Below are positions 8,711 through 16,833 of a stretch of 64,000 nt of DNA, piece by piece. The stretch lies in contig JAHLLK010000010.1 of NCBI GenBank assembly GCA_020444165.1, forward strand, positions 47,428-111,427, in the 5' to 3' direction. The position numbers and the translations under genes were made by a program. Each line of letters starts with the position of its first letter. Position 1 is the stretch's first letter. Origin of the DNA: Deltaproteobacteria bacterium. Its GTDB lineage: Bacteria; Desulfobacterota; Desulfarculia; Desulfarculales; Desulfarculaceae. Below the pieces are notes generated by a model, which was not told the origin of the DNA, did not search any database, and saw nothing but the letters and a program-made list of their open reading frames with translations.

Positions 8711-8758
8711 GCGGGCCAAGGATGGCCCGCCGTCAAAGGCCAAGGACGGCCTTTGACG
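8711..8758. repeat. Minimal inverted copy of the multi-hairpin repeat
   Basis: Two adjacent hairpins: GCGGGCC/GGCCCGC (8711-8730) and CGTCAAAGGCC/GGCCTTTGACG (8731-8758). Their loops (AAGGAT, AAGGAC) are the reverse complement of the GTCCT-type loops of the other copies. Read on the minus strand this is H1 directly followed by H4, with H2 and H3 missing. It begins 31 bp past the CoA-transferase stop codon, where it could also act as a transcript end, though no T-run follows. Confidence 0.65.
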
Positions 8759-8789
8759 GTTCTGCTACAGCCCAAGGCTCCCGAGGCTC

Positions 8790-10136
8790 TTACGCCTTCT
8801 GGTTGCTCCGCCGCCAGATGCCTTGCTTTTCCGCCGCGGCCACCAACTCGTCCCGGAATTCCGGGTGGGCCAGGTTCACCAGCATCTCGGCCCGGGCCCA
8901 GGTGGGCTGGCCGTGCATGCGGGCCACCCCGTACTCGGTGACCAGGTAGTCCACCATCTGGCGGGGGATGGTGGCGATGGAGCCGGGGGCGAAATGGGGC
9001 ACGATGCGGGAGCGGCGCACCCCGTCCCGGGTGTTGTAGGTGCTGGTGAGGCAGATGAAGCTCTTGCCGCCCCGGGACCATTGGGAGCCCAGCACGAAGT
9101 CCCACATGCCGCCGTTGCCCGAGATCTGCTTGAAGCCGCTGGACTCGGCGTTCACCTGGGAATAGAGGTCCACCTCCACCGCGTTGCAGATGGAGATGAA
9201 ATTGTCCAGCCCGGCGATGACCCGGGGATCGTTGGTGTAGTTCACCGGGTAGGAGGCCAGGGCCGGGTTTCGGTCCAGGTAGCGGTAGGTCTCCTCGCTG
9301 CCGATGGCAAAGGTGTAGGCCACCCGGCCGCGGTCAAAGGCTTTCTTGGCCCCGGTCATGCGCCCCGAGGTGAGCATGTCCACGTAGGCCCCGCAGAACA
9401 TCTCGGTGTGGCCGCCCAGGTCCTTGAGGTCGCTCTCCGCGATGAGCTTGCCCACCAGGTTGGGCAGGCCGCCGATGCCGAGCTGGATGCAGGCGCCGTC
9501 AATGATGTGCCCCAGGAGCTGCCGGGCGATGGCCTCCTCCTCCGGGGTGCCGGGGAGGTCCGGGGCGCCGAAGGGGGCCTGGCCGGGCGGCGCCTCCACC
9601 ACGTAGTCCACCTGGTCCAGGTGCACGTTTTCCTCGGCCCCGCCCAGGCACACCGGCATGTTTTGGTTCACCTCCACCACCACGATCTCGTCGCGCTCCA
9701 TCTTGGCCCGGGTCTCGGAGTTCTGGGGGCCCAGGTTGAACCAGCCGTGCCCGTCCATAGGGCAGACCTGGAAGAAGCCGATACGGCGGCGGGGGCCGAT
9801 GCCCGAGCGCAACAGGGCCGGGGCGTAGTGATAGAGGATGGGCACGTAGTACAGGGCCGGGCTCTGGGCCGCCATCAGGCGGGTGAGCTGGCTGTACTGG
9901 AAGTCATGGTAGGTGAAGGATTGGGGCTGGGTGGCCACCAGGGGAATGGGGGGCAGGGTCACTGCGGCGTAGATGTCCACGCCCTCCAGTTCGCCGGCCC
10001 GGGCGGCCAGGGCCTGGTCGATGGCCGCGGGCTTGCCGTTGAAAAAGCCGTAGTCCACCAGATCACCGGAGTTCACCAGGCCGGCGGCCTGGGCGGCGGT
10101 GATCAGCTTGCCTTGATAGGCGGCTGTATGAGCCAT
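8790..10136 (-). CDS. Acetyl-CoA hydrolase/CoA-transferase family protein (butyryl- or 4-hydroxybutyrate-type)
   Basis: Family I CoA-transferase of 448 residues, moving CoA between an acyl-CoA and a free acid such as acetate. Family marks are GQ-type segments such as GIGGLPNLVGKLI (about 217), HTEMFCGAYVDML (about 240) and the region AESSGFKQISGNGGMWDF (about 335), where the Glu that forms the glutamyl-CoA thioester lies. The start at 10136 (MAHTAAYQGK) has AAGGAG eight bases upstream; a longer frame to 10439 runs through a repeat and is rejected. It follows the TetR gene at 10488 with multi-hairpin repeat C in between, so the regulator may control it. The exact substrate cannot be read from sequence. 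Confidence 0.85.
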   Translation of the reverse strand: MAHTAAYQGKLITAAQAAGLVNSGDLVDYGFFNGKPAAIDQALAARAGELEGVDIYAAVTLPPIPLVATQPQSFTYHDFQYSQLTRLMAAQSPALYYVPILYHYAPALLRSGIGPRRRIGFFQVCPMDGHGWFNLGPQNSETRAKMERDEIVVVEVNQNMPVCLGGAEENVHLDQVDYVVEAPPGQAPFGAPDLPGTPEEEAIARQLLGHIIDGACIQLGIGGLPNLVGKLIAESDLKDLGGHTEMFCGAYVDMLTSGRMTGAKKAFDRGRVAYTFAIGSEETYRYLDRNPALASYPVNYTNDPRVIAGLDNFISICNAVEVDLYSQVNAESSGFKQISGNGGMWDFVLGSQWSRGGKSFICLTSTYNTRDGVRRSRIVPHFAPGSIATIPRQMVDYLVTEYGVARMHGQPTWARAEMLVNLAHPEFRDELVAAAEKQGIWRRSNQKA

Positions 10137-10269
10137 TGTCGCCACTCCTTGAGAAAACGTGCCGTTACAGCAGGAGGCCGGTGCGGGGCAGCCCCGGGTC
10201 GCGTGCAGGTCAGCCAGAGCGGGCGCCGTAAAAGGGGTGAACAAACCGAGATTCAGCCGGTATCTAATT

Positions 10270-10502
10270 GGATGTTGAAAAAGTCCATCCATGGCCTTTT
10301 TCATCCAAACCTGGCAAAAGCGTGCTTCCACCCCAGCAAGCAAAGCTTGCCGGGGGCCCGGGTTTTGCCAGGTTTGGCAAATTGCTTGCTTTTTCAAAGC
10401 CGCGCAATTTGGCGCGCCATCCCCGGGGTCCCCAAACAAGCCGTAGCTTGTTTGGGGTGGTCCCTGGCGCGCCTAGCAGGCTGTTTTTCAACAGCCTGCT
10501 AG
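10270..10502. repeat. Modular multi-hairpin repeat, copy C (full length)
   Basis: The most complete copy, 233 bp. H1 GGATGTTGAAAAAG/CTTTTTCATCC (10270-10306). H2 AAACCTGGCAAAA/TTTTGCCAGGTTT (10307-10375) with an inner AGCAAGC/GCTTGC hairpin. H3 CAAATTGC/GCAATTTG (10378-10411). H4 GGCGCGCC/GGCGCGCC (10411-10473) with inner CCCCAAACAAGC/GCTTGTTTGGGG. H5 is a perfect 13-bp stem CTAGCAGGCTGTT/AACAGCCTGCTAG (10473-10502). H5 encodes the last residues (AGC) and the TGA stop of the TetR gene. Most of the 350-bp gap 10137-10487 is this element. Confidence 0.85.
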
Positions 10503-11117
10503 CCCCAGGAGCCCCCGGAAAAAGGCGGTCTCCACCAGGGCCAGGCGCTGGGCCAGGGGCTCGGGACGCCCGGCCTCCAGCCACTCCAGGAGGAGCGCGT
10601 TGATCACCGCCCGCCACAAGACCACCGCGGCGGACAGCGGCAGGGGCCGCAGGAGACCCTGCTCCAGGGCCGCGGCCAGGGCCGAGACCGCCCGGTCGGC
10701 CGAGGCCCGGTAGCGGGCGGCCAACTCCGGGGGCAGGCCCCGGGCCAGGTCAAAACCCAGGCCGGCCGCCTCCCGCAGGTGCAGGGTCATCTCCCGGGGG
10801 TGGGCCGCGTAGACCCGGCCGCTGGCCGCCAGGTATTCCCGCAGGGTCGCGAGGGGGTCGGCCGGGTCGGCGGGCAGGGCGGCCAGCTCGCGCTCGAAGC
10901 TGGCCACCACCCGCTCCTGGGTGGCCTGGTAGATCTCCTCCTTGCCGCCGGGGAACAGCTTGTAGATGGTGGCCAGGGAGAACTCGGCCTGCGCGGCGAT
11001 CTCGGTCATGGCCGTGTCGTGGAAGCCCTTGACCGCGAACACCTCCACCGCGGCCTCCAGCACGTCGCTCCGGCGGCGGGCGGTTTCCTTGGCGCGGCGG
11101 GAAGGGGCGGGGGACAC
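10488..11117 (-). CDS. TetR/AcrR-family transcriptional regulator
   Basis: A 209-residue one-domain repressor type. The N-terminal helix-turn-helix runs from about residue 15 to 60 (VLEAAVEVFAVKGFHDTAMTEIAAQAEFSLATIYKLFP in pattern, quoted only in part: GFHDTAMTEIAAQAEFS). The remaining helices form the ligand domain. The start is a GTG at 11117 with AGGA about 7 bases upstream. A palindrome and a good promoter lie immediately upstream, suggesting autoregulation. The gene precedes the CoA-transferase on the same strand, so an acyl-CoA or related metabolite is a plausible ligand (inference). Its last three residues and stop are encoded by the terminal hairpin of repeat C. Confidence 0.88.
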   Translation of the reverse strand: MSPAPSRRAKETARRRSDVLEAAVEVFAVKGFHDTAMTEIAAQAEFSLATIYKLFPGGKEEIYQATQERVVASFERELAALPADPADPLATLREYLAASGRVYAAHPREMTLHLREAAGLGFDLARGLPPELAARYRASADRAVSALAAALEQGLLRPLPLSAAVVLWRAVINALLLEWLEAGRPEPLAQRLALVETAFFRGLLGLAGC

Positions 11118-11491
11118 GGGCGTTCCTATAATTACAATTATGAAAAACAGAATGACTATTCTATTAACAGGACCGGGGCGGGTCTGTCAAGAGCGGCGCG
11201 CAGGCAAAAATAGCCCCGGCCCGGGACGGGGACGCCCTGGGCTGCGTTATGCCAAAAAGGCCAGCAAAGCGGGCAATTGCAATGGGGGGCTGGGGTGGTC
11301 CGCCGGGGCCGCGGCCTGGGGTGGGGCGGGCCGCTGGCGGGGGAAGCCGCAGATGAAGGGGACCGCGGCGGGGCGTTGAGCCGGCGCGGAGGGGCCAAGG
11401 TCCGGTCCGCGGAGGCGCTCCGCGGCTTTGGGCGAGCCCAGGGCGGGCCGGTGGCCGGGGCGGCGACGCACCCCCGGGCCGCCGGGTCAGG
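11118..11491. other. 374-bp non-coding region upstream of tetR
   Basis: No gene is seen. The right-hand 300 bp is GC-rich without a coding signature. The 73 bp nearest tetR is strikingly AT-rich and contains a promoter and two palindromes (see the separate site). Otherwise I see nothing notable. Confidence 0.6.
11128..11190 (-). promoter_or_regulatory. tetR promoter with two palindromic operators
   Basis: On the minus strand TTGACA (11190-11185) and TTAATA (11167-11162) are 17 bp apart. Directly at the expected transcription start sits the perfect palindrome AGAAT-NNNN-ATTCT (11149-11162). A second palindrome, ATAATT-NN-AATTAT (11128-11141), follows. A TetR dimer on the first would block the promoter. 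Which palindrome is bound is an inference. Confidence 0.65.
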
Positions 11492-12307
11492 CTAGAGGCG
11501 GGTGATGCCCAGGCCGGTGGAGTGGGGCAGGGCCGCGGGCGGGGGCAGGGTCAGCTCCCGGCCCGGCTCCCGCGCGGCCAACAGCCCCATGAGCGCGGCC
11601 AAGTGGGCCCGGGCGTCCGGGGTCCGGGCGGGCGGGGCGCCCAGGCTCACCTCCAGGCTCTGGACCCGAGCCAGGGGCGGCAAGCCGCAGGCCTGCACCC
11701 CGGTCTTTTCCAGCAAGAGGGCAAAGGCAAAGGGCTCGGGCGGGCACAGGGTCTCCGGGGTCTGGTTCATGAGGGCCACGGTCTGGGGGGACAGCGCATC
11801 GCCGGCCAAGACCAGGGCCGCCCGGGCCTCGCCCAGGTTCAGGAGCCGGAGCCCCTCGTACAGGGCCAACAGCCCGCTGTCCGCCCCGGCCATGACGCAG
11901 AGGTTGGAGCCGGTGGCCCGGTGGCGGATGGCCACCTCGCCCAAGGCCATGGAGGGCAGGGTGTACATGAACAACAAGGGGCTGGCCGCGCCGGGCTCCC
12001 GGGCGGAGATTTCGAAATCATAATCCACGGCCAGGCAGCCGAACTGGGTGCCCAGGACCAGGGCCAGGTCGCCCCGCTCCTGGCCCGGGGGCGGCAGTGG
12101 CAGGCCGGTCAGCTCGGCCGCGGCCAGCACCTGGCGGCACAGGGGGTCCATGCGGCCGAGCCGGTCCACCGGCCGCTCGAAGATCAGCGACCAGTCCGGC
12201 TGGGCGCCCAGGTCTCCCTCGCGGGGACTCTGGCGGGCCGGGTCGCTGGACCAGAACCGGGCGCCCTCCAGGCTGCCGGCCCCGCTGATGATCATGTCGC
12301 CTTTCAA
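11492..12307 (-). CDS. Ketosynthase-like protein without catalytic Cys (chain-length-factor-like)
   Basis: A 271-residue protein with the thiolase-fold N-terminal half of ketosynthases (LALVLGTQFGCLAVDYDFE, about residue 80). The segment that would hold the nucleophile reads MAGADSGLLAL where an active enzyme has ACASGLTAL, so the Cys is replaced, and no catalytic His motifs remain. It directly follows an intact ketosynthase, overlapping it by TTGA. This pairing resembles the KS/chain-length-factor heterodimers of type II polyketide and aryl-polyene systems. The TTG at 12307 and an ATG at 12295 are both possible starts. The role as a partner subunit is an inference. Confidence 0.7.
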   Translation of the reverse strand: MKGDMIISGAGSLEGARFWSSDPARQSPREGDLGAQPDWSLIFERPVDRLGRMDPLCRQVLAAAELTGLPLPPPGQERGDLALVLGTQFGCLAVDYDFEISAREPGAASPLLFMYTLPSMALGEVAIRHRATGSNLCVMAGADSGLLALYEGLRLLNLGEARAALVLAGDALSPQTVALMNQTPETLCPPEPFAFALLLEKTGVQACGLPPLARVQSLEVSLGAPPARTPDARAHLAALMGLLAAREPGRELTLPPPAALPHSTGLGITRL

Positions 12308-13473
12308 GAGGCCTCCGCCTTTTCCAGCACCAGGGCCGCGTTGACCCCGCCGAAGCCGGATTTCACGGTGAGCACCCGCTGCATGCCGGGCAGGTCCAGA
12401 TTCTCCCGGGCCACCATGAGGGGCAGGCTGACCCCGTGGTTCAGGTAGCCCAGGCTGGCCGGCACCACCCCCTCGCCCAGGGCCTGGACGCAGAACACCG
12501 TCTCGATGACCCCGGCCGCGCCCAGGGTGTGGCCCAGGTAGCTTTTCAGGGAGTTCACCGGCGGGCTCTCGGCCCCGAACAGGGCGTGCAGGGCCTGGGT
12601 CTCCATCTCGTCGTTGTAGGGAGTGCCGGTGCCGTGGGCGTTGATGTAGTCCACGTCATTGGGCACCAGGCCGGCCTTGGCCAGGGCCCGGGCCATGGCC
12701 CGCCGCAGGCCCTCGCCGTCCCGGGCCGGGCCGGTGAGGTGGTTGGCGTCGTTGGTGGAGGCCCAGCCGGTGAGCCGGGCCGCGGCCGAGCCCAGACCGG
12801 GCGCGGCCAAGAGCACGGCCCCGGCGCCTTCGCCCAGGGTCAGGCCCCGGCGCGCGTGGTCAAAGGGCCGGCAGGGGTTGGGGTCCAGGGCCTTCAGCGC
12901 CCCGAAGCCCTCCAGGATGAAGCGGCTCAGGGTGTCCACCCCCACCACCAGCATGGCGCTCTCCCGGCCGCTGATGATGAGCCGGGCCGCGGTGGCCAGG
13001 GCCGTGAGCCCGCTGGCGCAGGCGTTGGACACGGCCAACACCGCACCCTTCAGCTCCAGATCCTGGGCCAGGTCCCGGGCCAGGCGCCCCGGCAAATGGT
13101 GCAGGTTCGTGTGCTTCCCGGCCATGAGCGCCAGGAGCGAGGCGATCTCCCCCTTGGTGGTGGCCAAAACCAGGCCCACCGGGGTCTCCGGGGGCAGGCC
13201 GGCCCGCCGGGCCGCGGCCAGGGCCTCCCGCCCGGCGTAGAGCGCCAGGCCGTGGGCCCGCCACAGGTCCTCGGGCGGATGGCCGCCGCCCACCTGGGCC
13301 CAGTCCTGGGGCACGATCTCGGCCGCGCAGGTGGTGGCCAGGTCCAGGCCGGCCAGGCGGATCAGGGGCCGGATGCCGCTCTCGCCAGCCAGGATCTTCT
13401 GCCAGGCCGGGGCCAGGCCCACGCCCAGGGCGGTGACCACTTCATAGCCCAGGATGTCGCAGAAAACGCCCAT
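12304..13473 (-). CDS. Beta-ketoacyl-ACP synthase II-type ketosynthase
   Basis: Condensing enzyme of 389 residues with the full Cys-His-His triad: VSNACASGLTAL (Cys near 150), INAHGTGTPYNDEMET (His near 283) and KSYLGHTLGAAG (His near 318). It elongates an ACP-bound acyl chain with malonyl-ACP. No ACP, ketoreductase or malonyl transferase gene is nearby, and the next gene is an inactive ketosynthase-like partner, so this pair looks like an accessory rather than housekeeping FabF. It lies 68 bp after coaD, which makes the CoA precursor dephospho-CoA, on the same strand. The start at 13473 (MGVFCDILGYEV) gives a slightly short N-terminus compared with FabF. Confidence 0.82.
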   Translation of the reverse strand: MGVFCDILGYEVVTALGVGLAPAWQKILAGESGIRPLIRLAGLDLATTCAAEIVPQDWAQVGGGHPPEDLWRAHGLALYAGREALAAARRAGLPPETPVGLVLATTKGEIASLLALMAGKHTNLHHLPGRLARDLAQDLELKGAVLAVSNACASGLTALATAARLIISGRESAMLVVGVDTLSRFILEGFGALKALDPNPCRPFDHARRGLTLGEGAGAVLLAAPGLGSAAARLTGWASTNDANHLTGPARDGEGLRRAMARALAKAGLVPNDVDYINAHGTGTPYNDEMETQALHALFGAESPPVNSLKSYLGHTLGAAGVIETVFCVQALGEGVVPASLGYLNHGVSLPLMVARENLDLPGMQRVLTVKSGFGGVNAALVLEKAEAS

Positions 13474-13541
13474 GGGCTAGCAAGCTCCCCAAGGCAGGGG
13501 GGCCGCGCCCGGACGCGTCTGCGGCTGGCGGGCCACGGGGC

Positions 13542-14042
13542 TCACGCCGGGGGATACCCGGCCAGCGAGGCGAAGCGATGTTTTAGGCGCTGGGCCACGA
13601 TGGGCGGCACCAGGCCGTTGATGTCGCCTCCCAGGCTGGCGGCCTCCTTGATGATGGTGGAACTGACGTAGAACCACTTGTAATCGGTCATCAGGAACAC
13701 GGTCTGCACATGGCGGTTCAGCTTGCGGTTCATGAGGGCCAACTGGAACTCGTATTCGAAATCCGACAAGGCCCGGAGGCCCCGGAGGATCACGTTGGTT
13801 TTCTTGCCCACCACATAATCCACCAACAGGCCGTCAAAGGTGTCCACTTCCAGGCCGTCCAGGCCCTTGGCCACGGCATGGATCATCTCCATGCGTTCGG
13901 GGATGGTGAACAGACCTTGTTTCTCGGAGTTCCGGGCCACCGCCACGATCACGCGGTCGAAGATCTCCAAACCCCGGCGCAGGATGGACAGATGTCCGTT
14001 GGTAATGGGATCAAAAGATCCCGGATAAACAGCAGTGTGCAT
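13542..14042 (-). CDS. coaD: Phosphopantetheine adenylyltransferase
   Basis: CoaD catalyses the penultimate step of CoA synthesis, joining AMP from ATP to 4'-phosphopantetheine. The 166-residue protein is of normal length and starts MHTAVYPGSFDPITNGHLSI, carrying the TxGH nucleotidyltransferase motif (TNGH). Other family blocks are VILRGLRALSDFEYE and YVSSTIIKE. It lies 72 bp after rsmD in transcription order, the usual rsmD-coaD pairing of bacteria. The downstream genes are a ketosynthase pair. Confidence 0.97.
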   Translation of the reverse strand: MHTAVYPGSFDPITNGHLSILRRGLEIFDRVIVAVARNSEKQGLFTIPERMEMIHAVAKGLDGLEVDTFDGLLVDYVVGKKTNVILRGLRALSDFEYEFQLALMNRKLNRHVQTVFLMTDYKWFYVSSTIIKEAASLGGDINGLVPPIVAQRLKHRFASLAGYPPA

Positions 14043-14114
14043 GGACAGACCTTTCTGGCGGACGGGCTGCCACAGGCCCGGAATCCTGTCGCGATTGTGG
14101 CATGGGGGAGACTA

Positions 14115-14672
14115 TCACGATCCGACGGGCAGGGCAAACATGGACAGTTCACTTTGGCCATAGACCCGGTGATCCAGGGGAACCAGGGGCGGCGGGGCCG
14201 TGGGGCGCTCGTTCGGCTGGTGCTCCACCACGAAAATGCCGCCCGGGGCCAAAAAACCGGGGTGGGCGGCCACCCGGGCCACCCGGGCCACCAGGCCCTG
14301 ACCATAGGGCGGGTCGGCCAGGGCCAAGTCAAAGGGCCCCTGGGCCATCAGCCGCCGGCTGGCGAACGCCGCGTCGGCCGCCAGCACCCGGCCCCGGTCC
14401 GTGAGGCCCAGCTCGGCCAGGTTCTGGTGGAGCACCCGCACCACCGGCCGCCGGAGCTCCACGAACACACAGGAGGCCGCTCCCCGGGAGAGGGCCTCCA
14501 GGCCCAGGGCCCCGGAGCCGGCAAAGAGATCCACCACCCGGGCTCCCTCCAGGCGCCCGGCCAGGATGGAAAACAGGGCCTCCCGCAGGCGGGCGGCCGA
14601 GGGCCGGGTGAGCTGGCCGGCCGGGGCCTTGAGCCGCCGCCCCCCGAACTCGCCGCCGATGATCCGGAGCAA
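14115..14672 (-). CDS. rsmD: 16S rRNA (guanine-966-N2)-methyltransferase
   Basis: RsmD methylates G966 of 16S rRNA using SAM. The 185-residue protein begins MLRIIGGEFGGRRLKAP and has the SAM-binding VVDLFAGSGALGLEALSRG (residues about 46-64) and the catalytic DPPY motif (near 118). Length and N-terminus are typical. It lies 3 bp after the aldolase-like gene and before coaD, so the three probably share a message. Confidence 0.95.
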   Translation of the reverse strand: MLRIIGGEFGGRRLKAPAGQLTRPSAARLREALFSILAGRLEGARVVDLFAGSGALGLEALSRGAASCVFVELRRPVVRVLHQNLAELGLTDRGRVLAADAAFASRRLMAQGPFDLALADPPYGQGLVARVARVAAHPGFLAPGGIFVVEHQPNERPTAPPPLVPLDHRVYGQSELSMFALPVGS

Positions 14673-14675
14673 CAG

Positions 14676-15755
14676 CTAACCTAAAGCCCGGATGACCAGG
14701 CTGCCGGTGCCCGGGGCGCGGAAGGCCTTCAAGTAATGGTGGGCGGTGCGCCGCGCCTCCTCCTCGATGGCCTGGATCATGTCGGCCGGCAGGTGGTCGA
14801 TCTCCTGTTTGAAGGGCTTGGCCGCGAAGCGGAGATCCTGGCCGGTGGCCGCGGCCCATTTCTTCATCTCGCCCATGAGCTCGGCCGGCAGGTAGCGGTA
14901 CACGATGTTCTGCCAGTGGGAGCCCACGTTGCCCTTCCTTATGCCGTGGTCGGCAAAGCGCCCCAACAGGGTGAGCGGCGTGCCGGACACCCCGTGCTGG
15001 GCCATGGACACCCCATAGGTCCGCAGCGCCTGGTGGATGGCCAGGGTGCGCTCCAGGTCCAGGTCGATCTCCTCGCCGTCCAGGTAGTGGCCGTGGCGGG
15101 CGCCGTTGTTGATGGCCAAGAGATCGGGGCGCATCCCCAGCCCGGCCAGGCGGGCCAGGAATTCCTGGGCCTCCGCCAGGCTGGTCAGGGGGCCGCCGGC
15201 CCCGCCGAGCTGCACCTCCAGGCCCAGGCCCCGCTCCCGCACCGGCTGGCTCAGCTCCGCGCAAACCTGGGCGTTCTCCGCCAGGGGCAGGAGGCTGGCG
15301 TCCAGGGCAAAGGAGGTGTAGCCGGCCGCGAGCTGGGCCGCGATCAACTCCCGCACCGCGGCCAGGCTGGCCGCATCGGCCCCGGCCACCGTGAGGTGGT
15401 CGGCGTGCAGGAAAAAGGGCCGGGTGAAGCCGGTTTCCGCGGCATAGGCGGCCACGGCGGCAAAGTGGTCCTCCGGGGTGAGTCCGGTGTAGCCGCCCGC
15501 CAGATCGGACTCCCGGCGGGAAAGCTCGAAGCACACCACGGCGTCCAGCTCCTCGGCCGCCCGCATGATACCGGGAATCACGTGTTTTATGCGGGTGTTG
15601 CAGGCCAGGACGATCACCTGTTCGTCCCGGAGCGCCTGGATGATCTCATGGCCGTTCAAAAGACAGAGCCGGCTGTCCGGGTCCAGGCGCCGGGTCACGT
15701 TTTCCGGCCGCCGGGCCAGAAGCCGGCTGGTCACGGCTGCGGGCTGGGAAGTCAT
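14676..15755 (-). CDS. Class II fructose/tagatose-bisphosphate aldolase-like protein
   Basis: A 359-residue TIM-barrel protein with the zinc-ligand pattern of class II aldolases: FFLHADHL (about residue 114), NNGARHGHY (about 216) and AQHGVSGTP (about 255). These hold the His ligands and the phosphate-binding Gly/Ser loop. The N-terminal part (LLNGHEIIQALRDEQ, VIVLACNTRIKHVIPGIMRAAE) also follows the family. Sequence between the motifs is divergent, so the sugar-phosphate substrate is open. ATG at 15755 has GGTGAG upstream. It is the first gene of the aldolase-rsmD-coaD-ketosynthase run. Confidence 0.75.
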   Translation of the reverse strand: MTSQPAAVTSRLLARRPENVTRRLDPDSRLCLLNGHEIIQALRDEQVIVLACNTRIKHVIPGIMRAAEELDAVVCFELSRRESDLAGGYTGLTPEDHFAAVAAYAAETGFTRPFFLHADHLTVAGADAASLAAVRELIAAQLAAGYTSFALDASLLPLAENAQVCAELSQPVRERGLGLEVQLGGAGGPLTSLAEAQEFLARLAGLGMRPDLLAINNGARHGHYLDGEEIDLDLERTLAIHQALRTYGVSMAQHGVSGTPLTLLGRFADHGIRKGNVGSHWQNIVYRYLPAELMGEMKKWAAATGQDLRFAAKPFKQEIDHLPADMIQAIEEEARRTAHHYLKAFRAPGTGSLVIRALG

Positions 15756-15810
15756 CGCCGCTCACCTGTTCCGGGGGCCCCGGAGGGCCCCCGTTGGGAA
15801 ATTTTTTATT

Positions 15811-16833
15811 TCAAAGATATTTTTCGGCCAGAAGCTCGGCGATCTGCACGGCGTTGGTGGCCGCGCCCTTCCTGATGTTGTCCGCGGCCAGCCACAGGTC
15901 GATGCCGTTGGCCTGGCTCAGGTCTTCCCGGATGCGGCCCACCAGGGTGAGATCCTGGCCGGCGGCGTCCAGGGGCATGGGGTAGACCTTGTTGGCCGGG
16001 TCGTCCACCAGCTTCACCCCCGGCGCGGCGGCCAGGGCCTGGCGCACCTGGGCAGGGGAGACCTTCTGCCGGGTGGTGAGGTTCACCGCCTCGCTGTGCC
16101 CGTATTTCACCGGCACCCGCACGCAGGTGGCGGTCACCTTGATGCCGGGGTCCTCCATGATCTTCTGGGTCTCCAGCACCATCTTCATCTCTTCCTTGGT
16201 GTAGCCGTTCTCCCAGAACACGTCGATATGGGGGATGAGGTTCATGGCGATCTGGTAGGGGTACACCTTGGCCTCGGGCGCGGTGCCGTCCTTGTACAGG
16301 GCCTTCAACTGGTTCTCCAGCTCCACGATGGCCTTCTGGCCGGTGCCGGAAACCGCCTGGTAGGTGGACACCACCACCCGTTCGATGGTGGCCAGATCGT
16401 GGATGGGCTTCAATACCACCACCATCTGGATGGTGGAGCAGTTGGGGTTGGCGATGATGCCCTTGGTCTTGTACCCGGCCACGGCTTGGGGGTTGACCTC
16501 GGGCACCACCAGGGGCACCTCGGGGTCCATGCGCCAGGCCGCGGAGTTGTCCACCACCACCGCGCCGGCCGCCGCCGCCTGGGGCGCGTAGGTCTGGCTG
16601 GTGCCGCCGCCGGCCGAGAACAGGGCGATCTCCATGCCCTGGAAGCTGCCCTCGCCCAACACCTGCACGGGAATATCCTCGCCCCGGAATTTGAGCTTTT
16701 TGCCGGCGGAACGCTCCGAAGCCAGCAGCCGTAGCTCACTGAGGGGGAAATTTCTTTCCTCCAGGCAACGAAGCATTTGATTTCCCACGGCGCCCGTGGC
16801 GCCACACACCGCAACCTTGAACTGCCGGTTCAT
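15811..16833 (-). CDS. asd: Aspartate-semialdehyde dehydrogenase
   Basis: Asd reduces aspartyl phosphate to aspartate semialdehyde with NADPH, the branch point to lysine/diaminopimelate, threonine and methionine. The protein has the N-terminal VAVCGATGAVGNQML nucleotide-binding loop, IIANPNCSTIQMV with the catalytic Cys near 130, STYQAVSGTGQKA, and RVPVKYGHSEAV with the catalytic His near 250. I place the start at the ATG at 16833 because AAAGG lies 8 bases upstream; a GTG at 16842 would add three residues. Length is 340 residues, as expected. It is probably monocistronic, divergent from the small gene at 17223. Confidence 0.96.
   Translation of the reverse strand: MNRQFKVAVCGATGAVGNQMLRCLEERNFPLSELRLLASERSAGKKLKFRGEDIPVQVLGEGSFQGMEIALFSAGGGTSQTYAPQAAAAGAVVVDNSAAWRMDPEVPLVVPEVNPQAVAGYKTKGIIANPNCSTIQMVVVLKPIHDLATIERVVVSTYQAVSGTGQKAIVELENQLKALYKDGTAPEAKVYPYQIAMNLIPHIDVFWENGYTKEEMKMVLETQKIMEDPGIKVTATCVRVPVKYGHSEAVNLTTRQKVSPAQVRQALAAAPGVKLVDDPANKVYPMPLDAAGQDLTLVGRIREDLSQANGIDLWLAADNIRKGAATNAVQIAELLAEKYL

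Larger units (their letters stand above)
8281..8789. other. 509-bp non-coding region with two hairpin repeats and one large hairpin
   Basis: No credible gene is seen here. The region holds multi-hairpin repeat copy B (8340-8456), a 15-bp perfect stem (CCGGCCGGGCTCCGC at 8617, complement ending at 8658) and a minimal two-hairpin repeat (8711-8758) just past the CoA-transferase stop codon. Between 8457 and 8560 the sequence is AT-richer but shows no clear ORF or promoter for the minus-strand gene to its left. Confidence 0.6.

Noticed and set aside
8518..9105. A 195-codon frame on the minus strand overlapping the end of the CoA-transferase gene
   Set aside because: Pro/Arg/Gly-rich shadow in another frame, covering hairpins; no start-site support.
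11156..11495. Several 70-137 codon frames in the gap upstream of tetR
   Set aside because: All are compositional Arg/Gly/Pro-rich frames on both strands; some cross the tetR promoter.
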